Source: an uncultured Haemophilus sp. (GTDB lineage: Bacteria > Pseudomonadota > Gammaproteobacteria > Enterobacterales > Pasteurellaceae). Taken from it: 11,153 nucleotides of DNA. A model generated the notes under the pieces. That model was not told the DNA's origin, did no database searches, and was given only the letters and a program-made list of their open reading frames with translations. Location of the stretch: assembly GCA_902482195.1 (NCBI GenBank), contig CABSZQ010000014.1, positions 1 to 11,153 on the forward strand. The letters are read 5' to 3'. Numbering within the stretch: position 1 is the stretch's first letter; every line of letters starts with the position of its first letter. A program made the position numbers and the translations under genes. Positions 1 to 10,859 of the stretch are shown here, piece after piece.

Positions 1-527
1 GCACTCTTACCTTCCCATTCATTTTCTTAGCCACTGATTTAACCGTACGCGTATTTGGGGCGAAAGAAGCTCGTTGGATTATTTTTGTTGTGATGCTCCC
101 CGCTCTTATTGTCAGTTATATCGTTTCTGTGATTTTTTCTAATGGGCAATATCAAGGATTAGGTGCATTAAGTGAATTCAATATGTTTGTTTTCCGTATT
201 GCATTTGCGAGTTTCTGTGCTTATGTTTTCGGTCAATTATTAGATGTGTTAGTATTCAACCGCTTACGCCAATTAAAAACGTGGTGGATTGCACCGAGCA
301 GCTCAATGACATTTGGTTCCCTTGCGGATACCTTTATGTTCTTTTGTGTCGCATTTTATAAAAGTAGTGACCCATTTATGGCAGAACATTGGTTTAGCCT
401 TGGATTTGTCGATTACTTATTTAAATTATTTGTCGGCATTGTCTTATTTGTACCTGCTTACGGTGTGGTGCTCAGCATGATTTTGCGCAAACTTCAATCA
501 CTCGCAAATTCCCGACAATTCGCTTAA
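1..527 (+). CDS. yhhQ: Queuosine precursor (preQ0) transporter, 5'-truncated by window edge
   Basis: The frame is open from the first bases of the window (in frame from position 3) to the TAA at 525-527, giving about 174 residues; the true start lies upstream. A GTG at 90 is not the start, because conserved family sequence continues above it (TFPFIFLATDLTVRVFGAKE). The protein is an integral inner-membrane protein with several hydrophobic segments. It carries conserved stretches of the YhhQ/DUF165 family: the LATDL segment, FGQLLDVLVFNRLRQ, and FMAEHWFSLGFVDYLFK. E. coli YhhQ imports the queuosine precursor 7-cyano-7-deazaguanine (preQ0) for tRNA modification; that role is taken from the family. 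The next gene starts 14 bases downstream on the same strand, so the two are probably co-transcribed. Recognition rests on close similarity to E. coli YhhQ as I remember it. Confidence 0.9.
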   Translation, partial: TLTFPFIFLATDLTVRVFGAKEARWIIFVVMLPALIVSYIVSVIFSNGQYQGLGALSEFNMFVFRIAFASFCAYVFGQLLDVLVFNRLRQLKTWWIAPSSSMTFGSLADTFMFFCVAFYKSSDPFMAEHWFSLGFVDYLFKLFVGIVLFVPAYGVVLSMILRKLQSLANSRQFA

Positions 528-541
528 CTTAAGGAAATAAA

Positions 542-1858
542 ATGGCTGAAACGCTTTCTCTTAGAGCCAAAATAGAACAAAGCCCAATGGGGGCTTATCA
601 ATGGATGATTGTGGTGATGGCTGCCATCATGAATTTACTTGATGGCTTTGATGTATTAGCCCTGGCCTTTACTGCAACAGCCATTCGTGGCGAATTTGGC
701 CTCACGGGGATTGAGTTGGGTTATTTATTAAGTGCCGGCTTGTTTGGTATGACTGCCGGCTCACTTTTCCTTGCACCACTTGCGGATAAAATTGGTCGCC
801 GTCCATTGTTATTAATGGCGGTATCACTCTCCGCTATTGGGATGTTAGGCTCGGCGTTTATCTCACAATATCAATGGCTCGGTTTCTGGCGCGTTATCAC
901 CGGGCTTGGTGTCGGCGGTATTTTAGTGGGCACAAACGTGATCACAAGTGAATATTCTTCTCGTAAATGGCGTAGCTTTGCGATCAGCGTCTATGCAGCA
1001 GGATTTGGTATCGGTGCGGTATTAGGTGGCATGTTTGCCGTGATGCTACAAGGTGAATATGGCTGGCGTTCTGTGTTCCTAGCAGGTGCTATCTTAACCG
1101 GTTTACTTTTAGTGGTGTTATTTATTTGGTTACCGGAATCCATTGATTTTCTCACCTCCAAACAACCTAAAAATGCAGAAGTGCGGTTAAATTTAATCGC
1201 AAAAAAAATTGGTTTAGCCGGTGATTGGAAACTTCCTGAAAAAGCAGAAAAAGTTAAAACTAAATTGCCTATTAGCCAATTATTTAGCGAAAAATACTTA
1301 CATTCTACCCTGTTAATTTGGACGGCTTTCTTTGCAATCATGTTCAGCTTCTATTTTATCAGCTCATGGACACCAGCCTTATTAAAAGAAGCAGGCATGA
1401 CGACAGAGCAAAGTGTGAGCGTCGGAATGATGATCTCATTAGGGGGCACTTGTGGCGCCTTAATCTATGGCTTACTGGCTAGCCGTTGGACAGCACGAGG
1501 CGTGTTAATTTTATTCACCGTCTTATCTTCTGCAGCAATCATTACCTTTATCTTATCCTCGTCCGTTTTATGGATTGCGATGGTATTCGGTATTTTAGTT
1601 GGTGCACTCATGAATGGCTGTATCAGCGGTCTTTATACCTTAAACCCACTTACTTATGATGCCGATATTCGTAGCACCGGTGTGGGCTGGTCGATTGGTA
1701 TCGGTCGTATTGGTGCAATTCTTGCTCCAACGATTGCGGGTCAATTATTAGATATGGGCTGGGACAAACAGAGTTTATATGTTGGCGTTGGCTTTGTGAT
1801 GTTGATCTCAACAGTCGCACTCTTTTTCTTAAAAAGCCGCTCCGAAATTAAAGCATAA
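542..1858 (+). CDS. MFS transporter, aromatic acid:H+ symporter (AAHS)-like
   Basis: This is a 438-residue inner-membrane permease of normal major facilitator length, with about 12 hydrophobic segments in two halves split by a charged cytoplasmic loop (roughly residues 200-245). Two motifs stand out. DGFD at residues 34-37 in the first membrane segment is the acidic signature typical of aromatic acid/H+ symporters such as PcaK, BenK and MhpT. LADKIGRR at about 80-87 is the MFS loop 2-3 motif A. The family suggests proton-driven uptake of a small organic acid, but the substrate cannot be read from sequence. The ATG at 542 is preceded by AAGGA about six bases upstream. It follows yhhQ after 14 bases and ends just before a strong terminator, which supports a two-gene transcript. 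An uptake signal lies inside the central loop region. No aromatic catabolism genes are visible nearby, so a vitamin or other carboxylate substrate is also possible. Confidence 0.85.
   Translation: MAETLSLRAKIEQSPMGAYQWMIVVMAAIMNLLDGFDVLALAFTATAIRGEFGLTGIELGYLLSAGLFGMTAGSLFLAPLADKIGRRPLLLMAVSLSAIGMLGSAFISQYQWLGFWRVITGLGVGGILVGTNVITSEYSSRKWRSFAISVYAAGFGIGAVLGGMFAVMLQGEYGWRSVFLAGAILTGLLLVVLFIWLPESIDFLTSKQPKNAEVRLNLIAKKIGLAGDWKLPEKAEKVKTKLPISQLFSEKYLHSTLLIWTAFFAIMFSFYFISSWTPALLKEAGMTTEQSVSVGMMISLGGTCGALIYGLLASRWTARGVLILFTVLSSAAIITFILSSSVLWIAMVFGILVGALMNGCISGLYTLNPLTYDADIRSTGVGWSIGIGRIGAILAPTIAGQLLDMGWDKQSLYVGVGFVMLISTVALFFLKSRSEIKA
1179..1187 (+). repeat. DNA uptake signal sequence (Hin-type USS)
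   Basis: This is the nine-base core AAGTGCGGT followed by an AT-rich stretch (TAAATTTAA), as in the extended H. influenzae uptake signal. It lies within the MFS gene, where it encodes part of the central loop (Glu-Val-Arg). Confidence 0.85.
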
Positions 1859-1874
1859 TCTTAAAAAATATAAC

Positions 1875-1901
1875 AAAAGGCGTGATAAACACGCCTTTTT
1901 T
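1875..1901 (+). terminator. Rho-independent terminator after the yhhQ-MFS pair
   Basis: A perfect inverted repeat, AAAGGCGTG / CACGCCTTT (1876-1884 and 1890-1898), with a five-base loop ATAAA, runs into a T tract ending at 1901. It starts 17 bases after the MFS stop codon. Confidence 0.92.
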
Positions 1902-1999
1902 ATTAACTTAATAAAGTGCTCATCCATAGCCTTCAGATCAGAAAGATTTTCAGGTTATTTTATGTAACATTTTCTTCTAAAAATCCTTTGTTATCCATC

Positions 2000-2028
2000 T
2001 TGAATTTCAACGCATTATGGTGTTAAAT
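2000..2028 (+). promoter_or_regulatory. Possible promoter for the glutamine amidotransferase gene
   Basis: A TTGAAT element (2000-2005) and a TTAAAT element (2023-2028, with TG just upstream) are separated by 17 bases, each matching the sigma-70 consensus at four of six positions. They lie between the upstream terminator and the gene start. In DNA this AT-rich such matches arise easily, so this is only a candidate. Confidence 0.25.
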
Positions 2029-2079
2029 CAGCACACATTATAAGGTTATAAAAAATATAAAAATAAGCTGTAGGAATTT

Positions 2080-2907
2080 ATGTGCCAATTACTCGGAATG
2101 AACTGTAATACACCGACGGATATTGTCTTTTCTTTTGAAGGTTTCCGTCGTCGTGCCGGTCTTACCGACTGCCATTCAGATGGCTTCGGTATCGCTTTTT
2201 TTGAAGGTCGGGGTGTGCGTATTTTTCGCGATAACCACGCTGCCTCACAATCCCCTATTGCGGATTGTGTAAAACAATACAAAATTAAATCGCTCAATGT
2301 GATTGCTCACATTCGTAAAGCAACACAAGGTGGTGTCACCATTGAAAACACCCACCCCTTTATTCGTGAAATTTGGGGACAAAACTGGGTGTTTGCTCAC
2401 AACGGTAATTTAAAAGAATTACCGGATATGTCTGAGAGTTTCTGTCAGCCGATTGGCTCAACTGATTCAGAAGCGGCCTTTTGTTATATGGCGGAATATT
2501 TGAAAAATCGCTTCCGTCGTAAACCGTCTGAAATGGAAATTTTTGAAGCTATTCAAGACATTACCAAAGAGCTTTCACAAAAAGGTACCTTCAACTTTAT
2601 TCTTTCGAATGGAGAATGGATGATTGCCCACTGCTCAACCAATTTGCATTACTTAACACGTAAAGCCCCTTTTGGTAAAGCACACCGCATTGATGATGAT
2701 GGCGTCATTGATTTTAATGATTACGCAAAAGATGGCGACAAAGTCACGATCATTACGACTTTCCCTCTCACCAAGGATGAGCCGTGGGTCAAAATGGAAC
2801 ATGGTGGATTTGTTTTCTTCAAAGAAGGGGACAAAATTGCTGAGATCGTCGGTGTGGCAAAAGAAATGGAAGATGATGGTACATTAGGCAATCGCGTTGC
2901 AGCCTAA
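2080..2907 (+). CDS. yafJ: Class II glutamine amidotransferase, YafJ-like
   Basis: This 275-residue protein is close to E. coli YafJ (about 255 residues), with a longer C-terminus. It begins Met-Cys, so after removal of Met the N-terminal Cys2 is the expected nucleophile of class II (Ntn-type) amidotransferases; this fixes the ATG at 2080, which has AGGAA upstream. Further family motifs are AHIRKAT (76-82, with Arg79), NTHPF (90-94), AHNGNL (106-111) and STDSE (127-131), which bind and position glutamine. The C-terminal half holds a conserved CSTNLHYLTRKAPFGKA segment. The enzyme should be cytosolic and release ammonia from glutamine. No acceptor or synthase domain is fused, and the physiological role of YafJ is not established to my knowledge. 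It is probably transcribed alone, since terminators lie on both sides. Confidence 0.88.
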   Translation: MCQLLGMNCNTPTDIVFSFEGFRRRAGLTDCHSDGFGIAFFEGRGVRIFRDNHAASQSPIADCVKQYKIKSLNVIAHIRKATQGGVTIENTHPFIREIWGQNWVFAHNGNLKELPDMSESFCQPIGSTDSEAAFCYMAEYLKNRFRRKPSEMEIFEAIQDITKELSQKGTFNFILSNGEWMIAHCSTNLHYLTRKAPFGKAHRIDDDGVIDFNDYAKDGDKVTIITTFPLTKDEPWVKMEHGGFVFFKEGDKIAEIVGVAKEMEDDGTLGNRVAA

Positions 2908-2923
2908 TAACAAATCACAATAA

Positions 2924-2964
2924 AAAGTGCGGTCAAAAACATCAGAGATTTTTAACCGCACTTT
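2924..2964. terminator. Bidirectional terminator built from an inverted USS pair
   Basis: AAAGTGCGGT (2924-2933) and its exact reverse complement ACCGCACTTT (2955-2964) form a ten-base-pair stem. After one mismatch the stem continues with AAAAA/TTTTT (2935-2939 with 2949-2953), leaving a nine-base loop. It lies between the convergent yafJ and gor stop codons, with T-rich sequence on the exit side for both transcripts. Inverted uptake signals acting as terminators between genes are a known habit of Haemophilus genomes. Confidence 0.9.
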
Positions 2965-2976
2965 CTTTATCTGCAA

Positions 2977-4347
2977 TTAACGCATTGTGACAAATTCTTC
3001 AGAACCTGTTGGGTGAATTGCCACCGTATTATCAAAGTCTGCTTTAGTTGCCCCCATTTTGATTGCCACAGCAAAACCTTGAATCATTTCATCTACACCG
3101 AAACCAATGCCGTGTAAGCCCACGATTTTCTCTTCTTTGCCGACACATACTAATTTCATTCGGCAAGGTTGACGATGTTCAGTGACAGCGGTGTACATTG
3201 CGGTGAAAGAGGATTTATACACTTTCACATTTTCTTCGCCATATTGCTCAATCGCTTGCGGTTCAGTTAAACCGACTGTACCGATTGGCGGATGGCTGAA
3301 TACAACGGTTGGCACAAGATTGTAATCTAAATGCTCATTTGGTTTGTTATTGAATAAACGCTCAGACAAACGACGACCGGCCGCCACGGCAACTGGTGTT
3401 AATTCAATACCACCTTCGATAATATCACCTACCGCATAAATGCCAGGTACGTTTGTATTTTGATATTTATCGACAATAATTTGTCCGCGTGAATTGGTTT
3501 TCACACCGGTGACTTCAAGATTAATCACATCAGTAGCCGGTTCACGACCAATCGCCCAAATTAACGTATCCACTGTAGTTTCTCGGCCATCTTGTAATTT
3601 CAAGGTAAGCGAACCATCCGCATTTTTAACCACTTCTTCTGGTAATGCTTTGGTATGTAATTGGATACCATCTTGTGCTAACACTTCAACTAAAGTTTCC
3701 ACAATCAATGGATCTTGATTACGCAATGGAGCATGTTGGCGCACAAATAAATGCGTTTCGCTGCCTAAGCTATTTAAAACACCCGCTAATTCAACTGCAA
3801 TATAACCTGCGCCTACTACTGCGACACGTTTTGGCAATTCATTTAAAGCAAATACACCATTTGAATCAATTCCGTATTCTGCACCTTTTACTGCAGGAAT
3901 ACTTGGGCGGCCACCCGTCGCAATTAAGATATGATCGGCGGTCACTAATTCTGTTGAACCATCTGCATAGCTCACTTCAATCGTTTTCGCATCTTTAAAA
4001 CGCGCAAAACCATTTAGAACATCCACGTTATTTTTCGCTAATACATTATTGTAAGACGTATGAATACGACCGATGTAAGCTTGACGGCTCTCGACTAATT
4101 TCGCGTAATCAAACTTTTTCACTTCTACATCAAAACCATAAGCAGGTGCATAGTTATTAATGGCTTCTGCAACTTGTGCGCCATAGAACATCACTTTTTT
4201 CGGTACACAACCTACGTTTACGCAAGTACCACCGAGATGTTTTGCTTCAATAATTGCACATTTTTTGCCATAGCTTGCCGCACGGTTAATTGAAGCAATC
4301 CCACCTGAACCGCCACCGATCGCAATATAATCATAATGTTTAGTCAT
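2977..4347 (-). CDS. gor: Glutathione-disulfide reductase
   Basis: This cytosolic FAD flavoenzyme reduces glutathione disulfide to glutathione with NADPH. At 456 residues it is near the E. coli enzyme (450), and I recognise close similarity along the whole length. Order of parts: FAD-binding GGGSGG at 11-16; the redox-active disulfide [13 protein letters not shown] with Cys42 and Cys47; ATGGRPS near 143-149; an NADPH-binding [11 protein letters not shown] with downstream arginines in FVRQHAPLR that fit NADPH preference; the second FAD motif GIYAVGD; and the C-terminal interface domain ending [12 protein letters not shown], with the catalytic His445/Glu450 pair. The ATG at 4345-4347 has AAGGA about ten bases upstream. 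The gene is divergent from the glycosyltransferase and convergent with yafJ, so it is probably monocistronic. Nothing is missing or broken. Confidence 0.97.
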   Translation of the reverse strand: MTKHYDYIAIGGGSGGIASINRAASYGKKCAIIEAKHLGGTCVNVGCVPKKVMFYGAQVAEAINNYAPAYGFDVEVKKFDYAKLVESRQAYIGRIHTSYNNVLAKNNVDVLNGFARFKDAKTIEVSYADGSTELVTADHILIATGGRPSIPAVKGAEYGIDSNGVFALNELPKRVAVVGAGYIAVELAGVLNSLGSETHLFVRQHAPLRNQDPLIVETLVEVLAQDGIQLHTKALPEEVVKNADGSLTLKLQDGRETTVDTLIWAIGREPATDVINLEVTGVKTNSRGQIIVDKYQNTNVPGIYAVGDIIEGGIELTPVAVAAGRRLSERLFNNKPNEHLDYNLVPTVVFSHPPIGTVGLTEPQAIEQYGEENVKVYKSSFTAMYTAVTEHRQPCRMKLVCVGKEEKIVGLHGIGFGVDEMIQGFAVAIKMGATKADFDNTVAIHPTGSEEFVTMR

Positions 4348-4368
4348 TGTAATGATCCTTTTTTACTC

Positions 4369-4436
4369 ATTGGAATTGTGCTCTATTTTGCCTAAAAGTG
4401 AATAAGAAAGCTATAAATTGATGTAATTGGAATTGT
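4369..4436. repeat. 11-base direct repeat flanking the putative gor promoter
   Basis: ATTGGAATTGT occurs twice in the same orientation, at 4369-4379 and 4426-4436, 57 bases apart. Both are followed closely by CTAT. The second copy overlaps the candidate gor -35 element and the first lies in the gor leader. It could be a pair of regulator sites or chance similarity in AT-rich DNA. Confidence 0.4.
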
Positions 4437-4439
4437 CTA
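4410..4439 (-). promoter_or_regulatory. Candidate gor promoter
   Basis: On the minus strand, TAGACA (4439-4434, five of six matches to the -35 consensus) is followed after 18 bases by TATAGC (4415-4410, four of six matches to the -10). This would place transcription start roughly 55 bases upstream of the gor ATG. Confidence 0.35.
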
Positions 4440-4450
4440 TATGCGAGAAA

Positions 4451-4459
4451 AAGTGCGGT
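4451..4459 (+). repeat. DNA uptake signal sequence in the gor-glycosyltransferase spacer
   Basis: The core AAGTGCGGT is preceded by A and followed by CATTTTTCGC, a good match to the extended H. influenzae signal. Flanking TGCGA (4442-4446) and TCGCA can pair, so this single signal sits inside a small imperfect hairpin. Confidence 0.85.
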
Positions 4460-4476
4460 CATTTTTCGCATAATTT

Positions 4477-4506
4477 TCAGCAAAAAAAATGTATTTTCGT
4501 TATAAT
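4477..4506 (+). promoter_or_regulatory. Candidate glycosyltransferase promoter
   Basis: A perfect -10 hexamer, TATAAT (4501-4506), lies about 60 bases upstream of the glycosyltransferase ATG. The best -35 at acceptable spacing is weak (TCAGCA, 4477-4482, 18-base spacer). The spacer contains a run of eight A (4482-4489). A five-base-pair inverted repeat TCCCT/AGGGA (4510-4514, 4524-4528) follows close to the expected transcription start. Confidence 0.45.
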
Positions 4507-4566
4507 ATCTCCCTAATCTAAAGAGGGATAAGCTTGAATTAATATTAAAACATAAGAGATAGAAAA

Positions 4567-5751
4567 ATGCCTAAAAGAACCGATAAAAAGACAATTTGCT
4601 GGAATGCTATCGTAAAAAATGAGTCTGCTATCATCGAACGCTGTATGAGTTCCATGGTTGGTCAAATTGATTATTGGGTTGTGGTGGACACTGGTTCAAC
4701 TGATGGTACCCAACAAATCATCAAAGATTTTATGGCAAAACATAAAATCCCTGGTGAATTATTTGAACGACCTTGGGTTAATTTTTCCCACAACCGTAGC
4801 GAAGCATTAGAATTGGCAGAAAACAAAGCCGATTATATTTTCTTATGTGATGCCGATATGACATTAGAAGTGCTCGATCCTGAATGGAAATCGCAATTAC
4901 AAGGCGATCCTGCGTACTCCGTCATTCAAAAAAATAGCACCTTAAGATATTCCAATATTCGTCTAGTGAATGGTCGATTAACCGGTCGTCAGCGTTACCG
5001 TTATTGGGGAGCAACTCATGAATACTGTGATTCCATTGAAGGAAATAACAGTCCTACCTTATTAACTGGTATTGAACTTCCAGATTTTACTGATGGTGGT
5101 TCAAAAGGCGATAAATACGAACGTGATGCTAAACTGTTAATGGCCGAAATCAAAAAATTGAAAGCCCTCGAAAAAGCAAGTGATGCGAAAAAACAAAAAG
5201 CGATGGAAGAAGGTCTATGGGATCGTAAAGAAGAATTAATCCGACGTTGTACATTCTATTTAGCACAAACATGGCGAGATTCTGATCAACCTAAAAAAGC
5301 ATTAGATACCTACAAAAAACGTATTGCTCTTGGTGGCTGGGTTGAAGAAGTTTACTATTCACTACTACAAGTTGCAAAACTAAAAGCACAATTAAATTAT
5401 CCATTAGATGAAGTACAACAGGCGTTTCTTGCTGCTTATGAGTATCGCCCACAGCGTGCTGAAAGTTTATATTTCTTAGCGCGCTATTTACGCCTTAATA
5501 ATCGTATAAAATTAGCTTATATCTATGCAATGGCAGCTATAAGTATTCCTCTTAGTACTGATAAACTGTTTGTAAACTACCCTATTTACGAATGGAAAGC
5601 TAAAGATGAGTTGGCAGTAAGCGCCTATTGGGTTAAAAATTATCATATCTGTTATGCGCTCTGTGTTGAATTATTAGAAAATCCAACAATTCCAGAACAA
5701 GATAAACAACGTATTCAAAAAAATCTAGCATTTGCAAAAGAACATCTCTAG
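4567..5751 (+). CDS. GT2-family glycosyltransferase with helical TPR-like C-terminal region
   Basis: This 394-residue, apparently soluble protein has no signal peptide and no membrane segment. Residues 8-160 form a GT-A fold of glycosyltransferase family 2. Visible motifs are IVKNES (15-20), VVVDTGSTDGT (38-48) for nucleotide-sugar binding, the metal-binding DADM (95-98), and GATHEY (148-153), corresponding to the G..HE catalytic-site motif of TPR-linked GT2 enzymes. A charged helical stretch (about 180-225, starting DGGSKGDKYERD) leads into repeated helix pairs to the end (for example YLAQTWRDSDQPKKALDTYKKRI), typical of TPR-like repeats. The same two-part plan occurs in SunS-type enzymes that glycosylate peptides, so a protein acceptor is plausible; a lipooligosaccharide acceptor is the main alternative. 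The ribosome site is weak (AAGAGA, 4553-4558). It is convergent with the adhesin gene and no other glycan genes are nearby. Donor and acceptor are unknown. Confidence 0.85.
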   Translation: MPKRTDKKTICWNAIVKNESAIIERCMSSMVGQIDYWVVVDTGSTDGTQQIIKDFMAKHKIPGELFERPWVNFSHNRSEALELAENKADYIFLCDADMTLEVLDPEWKSQLQGDPAYSVIQKNSTLRYSNIRLVNGRLTGRQRYRYWGATHEYCDSIEGNNSPTLLTGIELPDFTDGGSKGDKYERDAKLLMAEIKKLKALEKASDAKKQKAMEEGLWDRKEELIRRCTFYLAQTWRDSDQPKKALDTYKKRIALGGWVEEVYYSLLQVAKLKAQLNYPLDEVQQAFLAAYEYRPQRAESLYFLARYLRLNNRIKLAYIYAMAAISIPLSTDKLFVNYPIYEWKAKDELAVSAYWVKNYHICYALCVELLENPTIPEQDKQRIQKNLAFAKEHL

Positions 5752-5780
5752 AAAACATCATATAAAATATTGTTAATTAG

Positions 5781-5822
5781 AAAAATTCACGCACATATAA
5801 TGTTATATATGCGTGAATTTTT
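5781..5822. terminator. Long AT-rich bidirectional terminator after the glycosyltransferase
   Basis: Two 20-base arms (5781-5800 and 5803-5822) are complementary except for one mismatch. The core is AAAAATTCACGCA against TGCGTGAATTTTT. It lies about 30 bases after the glycosyltransferase stop codon, has A and T runs at its two ends, and can act in both directions. Confidence 0.85.
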
Positions 5823-5851
5823 CTATTTATATATGTCTATTTTTAAATATA

Positions 5852-5877
5852 AAAAACCCAGCCGAAGCTGGGTTTTT
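5852..5877. terminator. Adhesin terminator, UUCG-capped on the minus strand
   Basis: AAAAACCCAGC (5852-5862) pairs perfectly with GCTGGGTTTTT (5867-5877) around a four-base loop. Read on the minus strand the loop is TTCG closed by C-G, the very stable cUUCGg tetraloop, followed by a T run. This suggests it mainly ends the adhesin transcript, whose stop codon is 23 bases away; it can also back up termination of the convergent glycosyltransferase gene. Confidence 0.92.
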
Positions 5878-5900
5878 ATCTATCTTAATGGAAAGCTAAA

Positions 5901-10043
<4,143 letters not shown>

Positions 10044-10439
10044 GAGTTTTATTCCTTTTTATTAGGATTGTTGAGAAGCTGTTGCGCGGACAACAGCACC
10101 AAAAAATTCAGTATCAAAAAGGCGGCGACAACAATTTTAGATAATAGTTTCCCTTACCTTTCTGGTCAGAACACTTTATTCTAAGCGAACTTTGTATAAA
10201 AAGGAAGCATCTAAAAAAAGATTTACTAAAAATTACAATTAATTAAGGTAAATTTTAAGTTATGTAAATATATGTAAAGATTTTTGAAATTTTTTGCGAG
10301 AAACTTAAAGAAGTGTAAATTTTTGTGTAAAAAATAAGCAAAATTGCGTACTAAAATCATTATACTGCCTTTCTTTTTTCTTTACGAAAGTATCGAATTA
10401 GATCAAACTAACGCCATCAAATAAGATAAGGAAAAGTAT
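10044..10439. other. AT-rich divergent intergenic region between adhesin and thioesterase genes
   Basis: No gene is visible in these 396 bases; a 70-residue plus-strand frame that begins inside the adhesin gene and ends here resembles nothing known. The region must hold promoters in both directions. On the plus side, TAAAAT (10352-10357) and TATACT (10361-10366) are -10-like but lack a convincing -35. I found no convincing promoter for the adhesin. TGTAAA occurs four times in the same orientation (10263, 10273, 10314, 10326). A seven-base-pair hairpin lies near the adhesin start. The ribosome sites are clear: AAGGA for the adhesin (10053-10057, minus strand) and for the thioesterase (10428-10432). 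Confidence 0.6.
10078..10097 (-). promoter_or_regulatory. Hairpin in the adhesin 5' leader
   Basis: GCTGTTG (10078-10084) and CAACAGC (10091-10097) are exact inverted repeats around a six-base loop. On the minus strand the hairpin ends about 34 bases before the adhesin ATG, so it would lie in the untranslated leader if transcription starts further upstream. There is no T run after it in either direction, so it is not an ordinary terminator. A dyad operator is the alternative reading. Confidence 0.45.
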
Positions 10440-10859
10440 ATGGCAATTTGGAAAAAAGCGTTCACGCTTGAACAGCTCAACGAAATGGGGAAACATTGTG
10501 CGGTTGGGCATTTAGGCATTGAGATTTCGGCTTATGGTGAAAACTGGATTGAGGCAAAAATGCCCGTTGATCATCGCACCACTCAGCCTTTCGGTTTATT
10601 ACATGGTGGCGTATCTGTCGCGTTGGCTGAGACCATTGGCTCGCTGGCGGGATTTCTCAGCATAGAAGAAGGTCAAGTTGCCTTGGGATTAGATATCAAC
10701 GCCAATCATCTTCGCCCAGTGAAACAAGGTTTTGTTACCGCAAAGGCAACGCCAATTGCTTTAAGTCAAAATACCCATGTTTGGCAAATTGACATTCGCG
10801 ATGAACAAGATAAACTTTGCTGCGTTTCTCGATTAACGCTTTATATCAAACATTTATGA
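10440..10859 (+). CDS. ydiI: Hotdog-fold acyl-CoA thioesterase, YdiI/MenI-like (HI1161 type)
   Basis: This 139-residue cytosolic enzyme has normal length for single-domain hotdog thioesterases. The conserved core is [17 protein letters not shown] (49-65), with the HGG motif at 55-57 and the expected catalytic Glu64, in the place of Glu63 in E. coli Ydi[12 protein letters not shown] (103-113) is a second family signature. E. coli YdiI (MenI) releases CoA from 1,4-dihydroxy-2-naphthoyl-CoA in menaquinone synthesis. The same reaction is plausible here, but these enzymes are often broad in substrate and no men genes are in view. The ATG at 10440 follows AAGGA by seven bases. Its stop codon overlaps the hemH start (ATGA), so the two are probably translationally coupled; H. 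influenzae has the same neighbour pair as I recall. Confidence 0.9.
   Translation: MAIWKKAFTLEQLNEMGKHCAVGHLGIEISAYGENWIEAKMPVDHRTTQPFGLLHGGVSVALAETIGSLAGFLSIEEGQVALGLDINANHLRPVKQGFVTAKATPIALSQNTHVWQIDIRDEQDKLCCVSRLTLYIKHL

Noticed and set aside
90..527. GTG at 90 as the start of the first gene
   Set aside because: The frame continues upstream to the window edge with sequence conserved in YhhQ, so the gene is simply cut by the window.
1201..1208. Run of eight A within the MFS gene as a possible phase-variation tract
   Set aside because: The reading frame is intact, the tract is short for slippage-driven switching, and AAA lysine codons are common in this AT-rich genome.
3494..3998. Plus-strand frames of 74 and 117 residues opposite gor
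   Set aside because: They are antisense to a highly conserved enzyme and resemble no protein family I know.
4521..4536. AAGAGGG followed by TTG as an earlier start for the glycosyltransferase
   Set aside because: The TTG at 4534 is in frame with the gene but meets a stop codon two codons later, so translation must start at the ATG at 4567.
10393..10406. FNR-like site upstream of the thioesterase gene
   Set aside because: Only one half (ATCAA) matches; the left half TCGAA agrees at three of five positions, and the site lies downstream of the likely -10.
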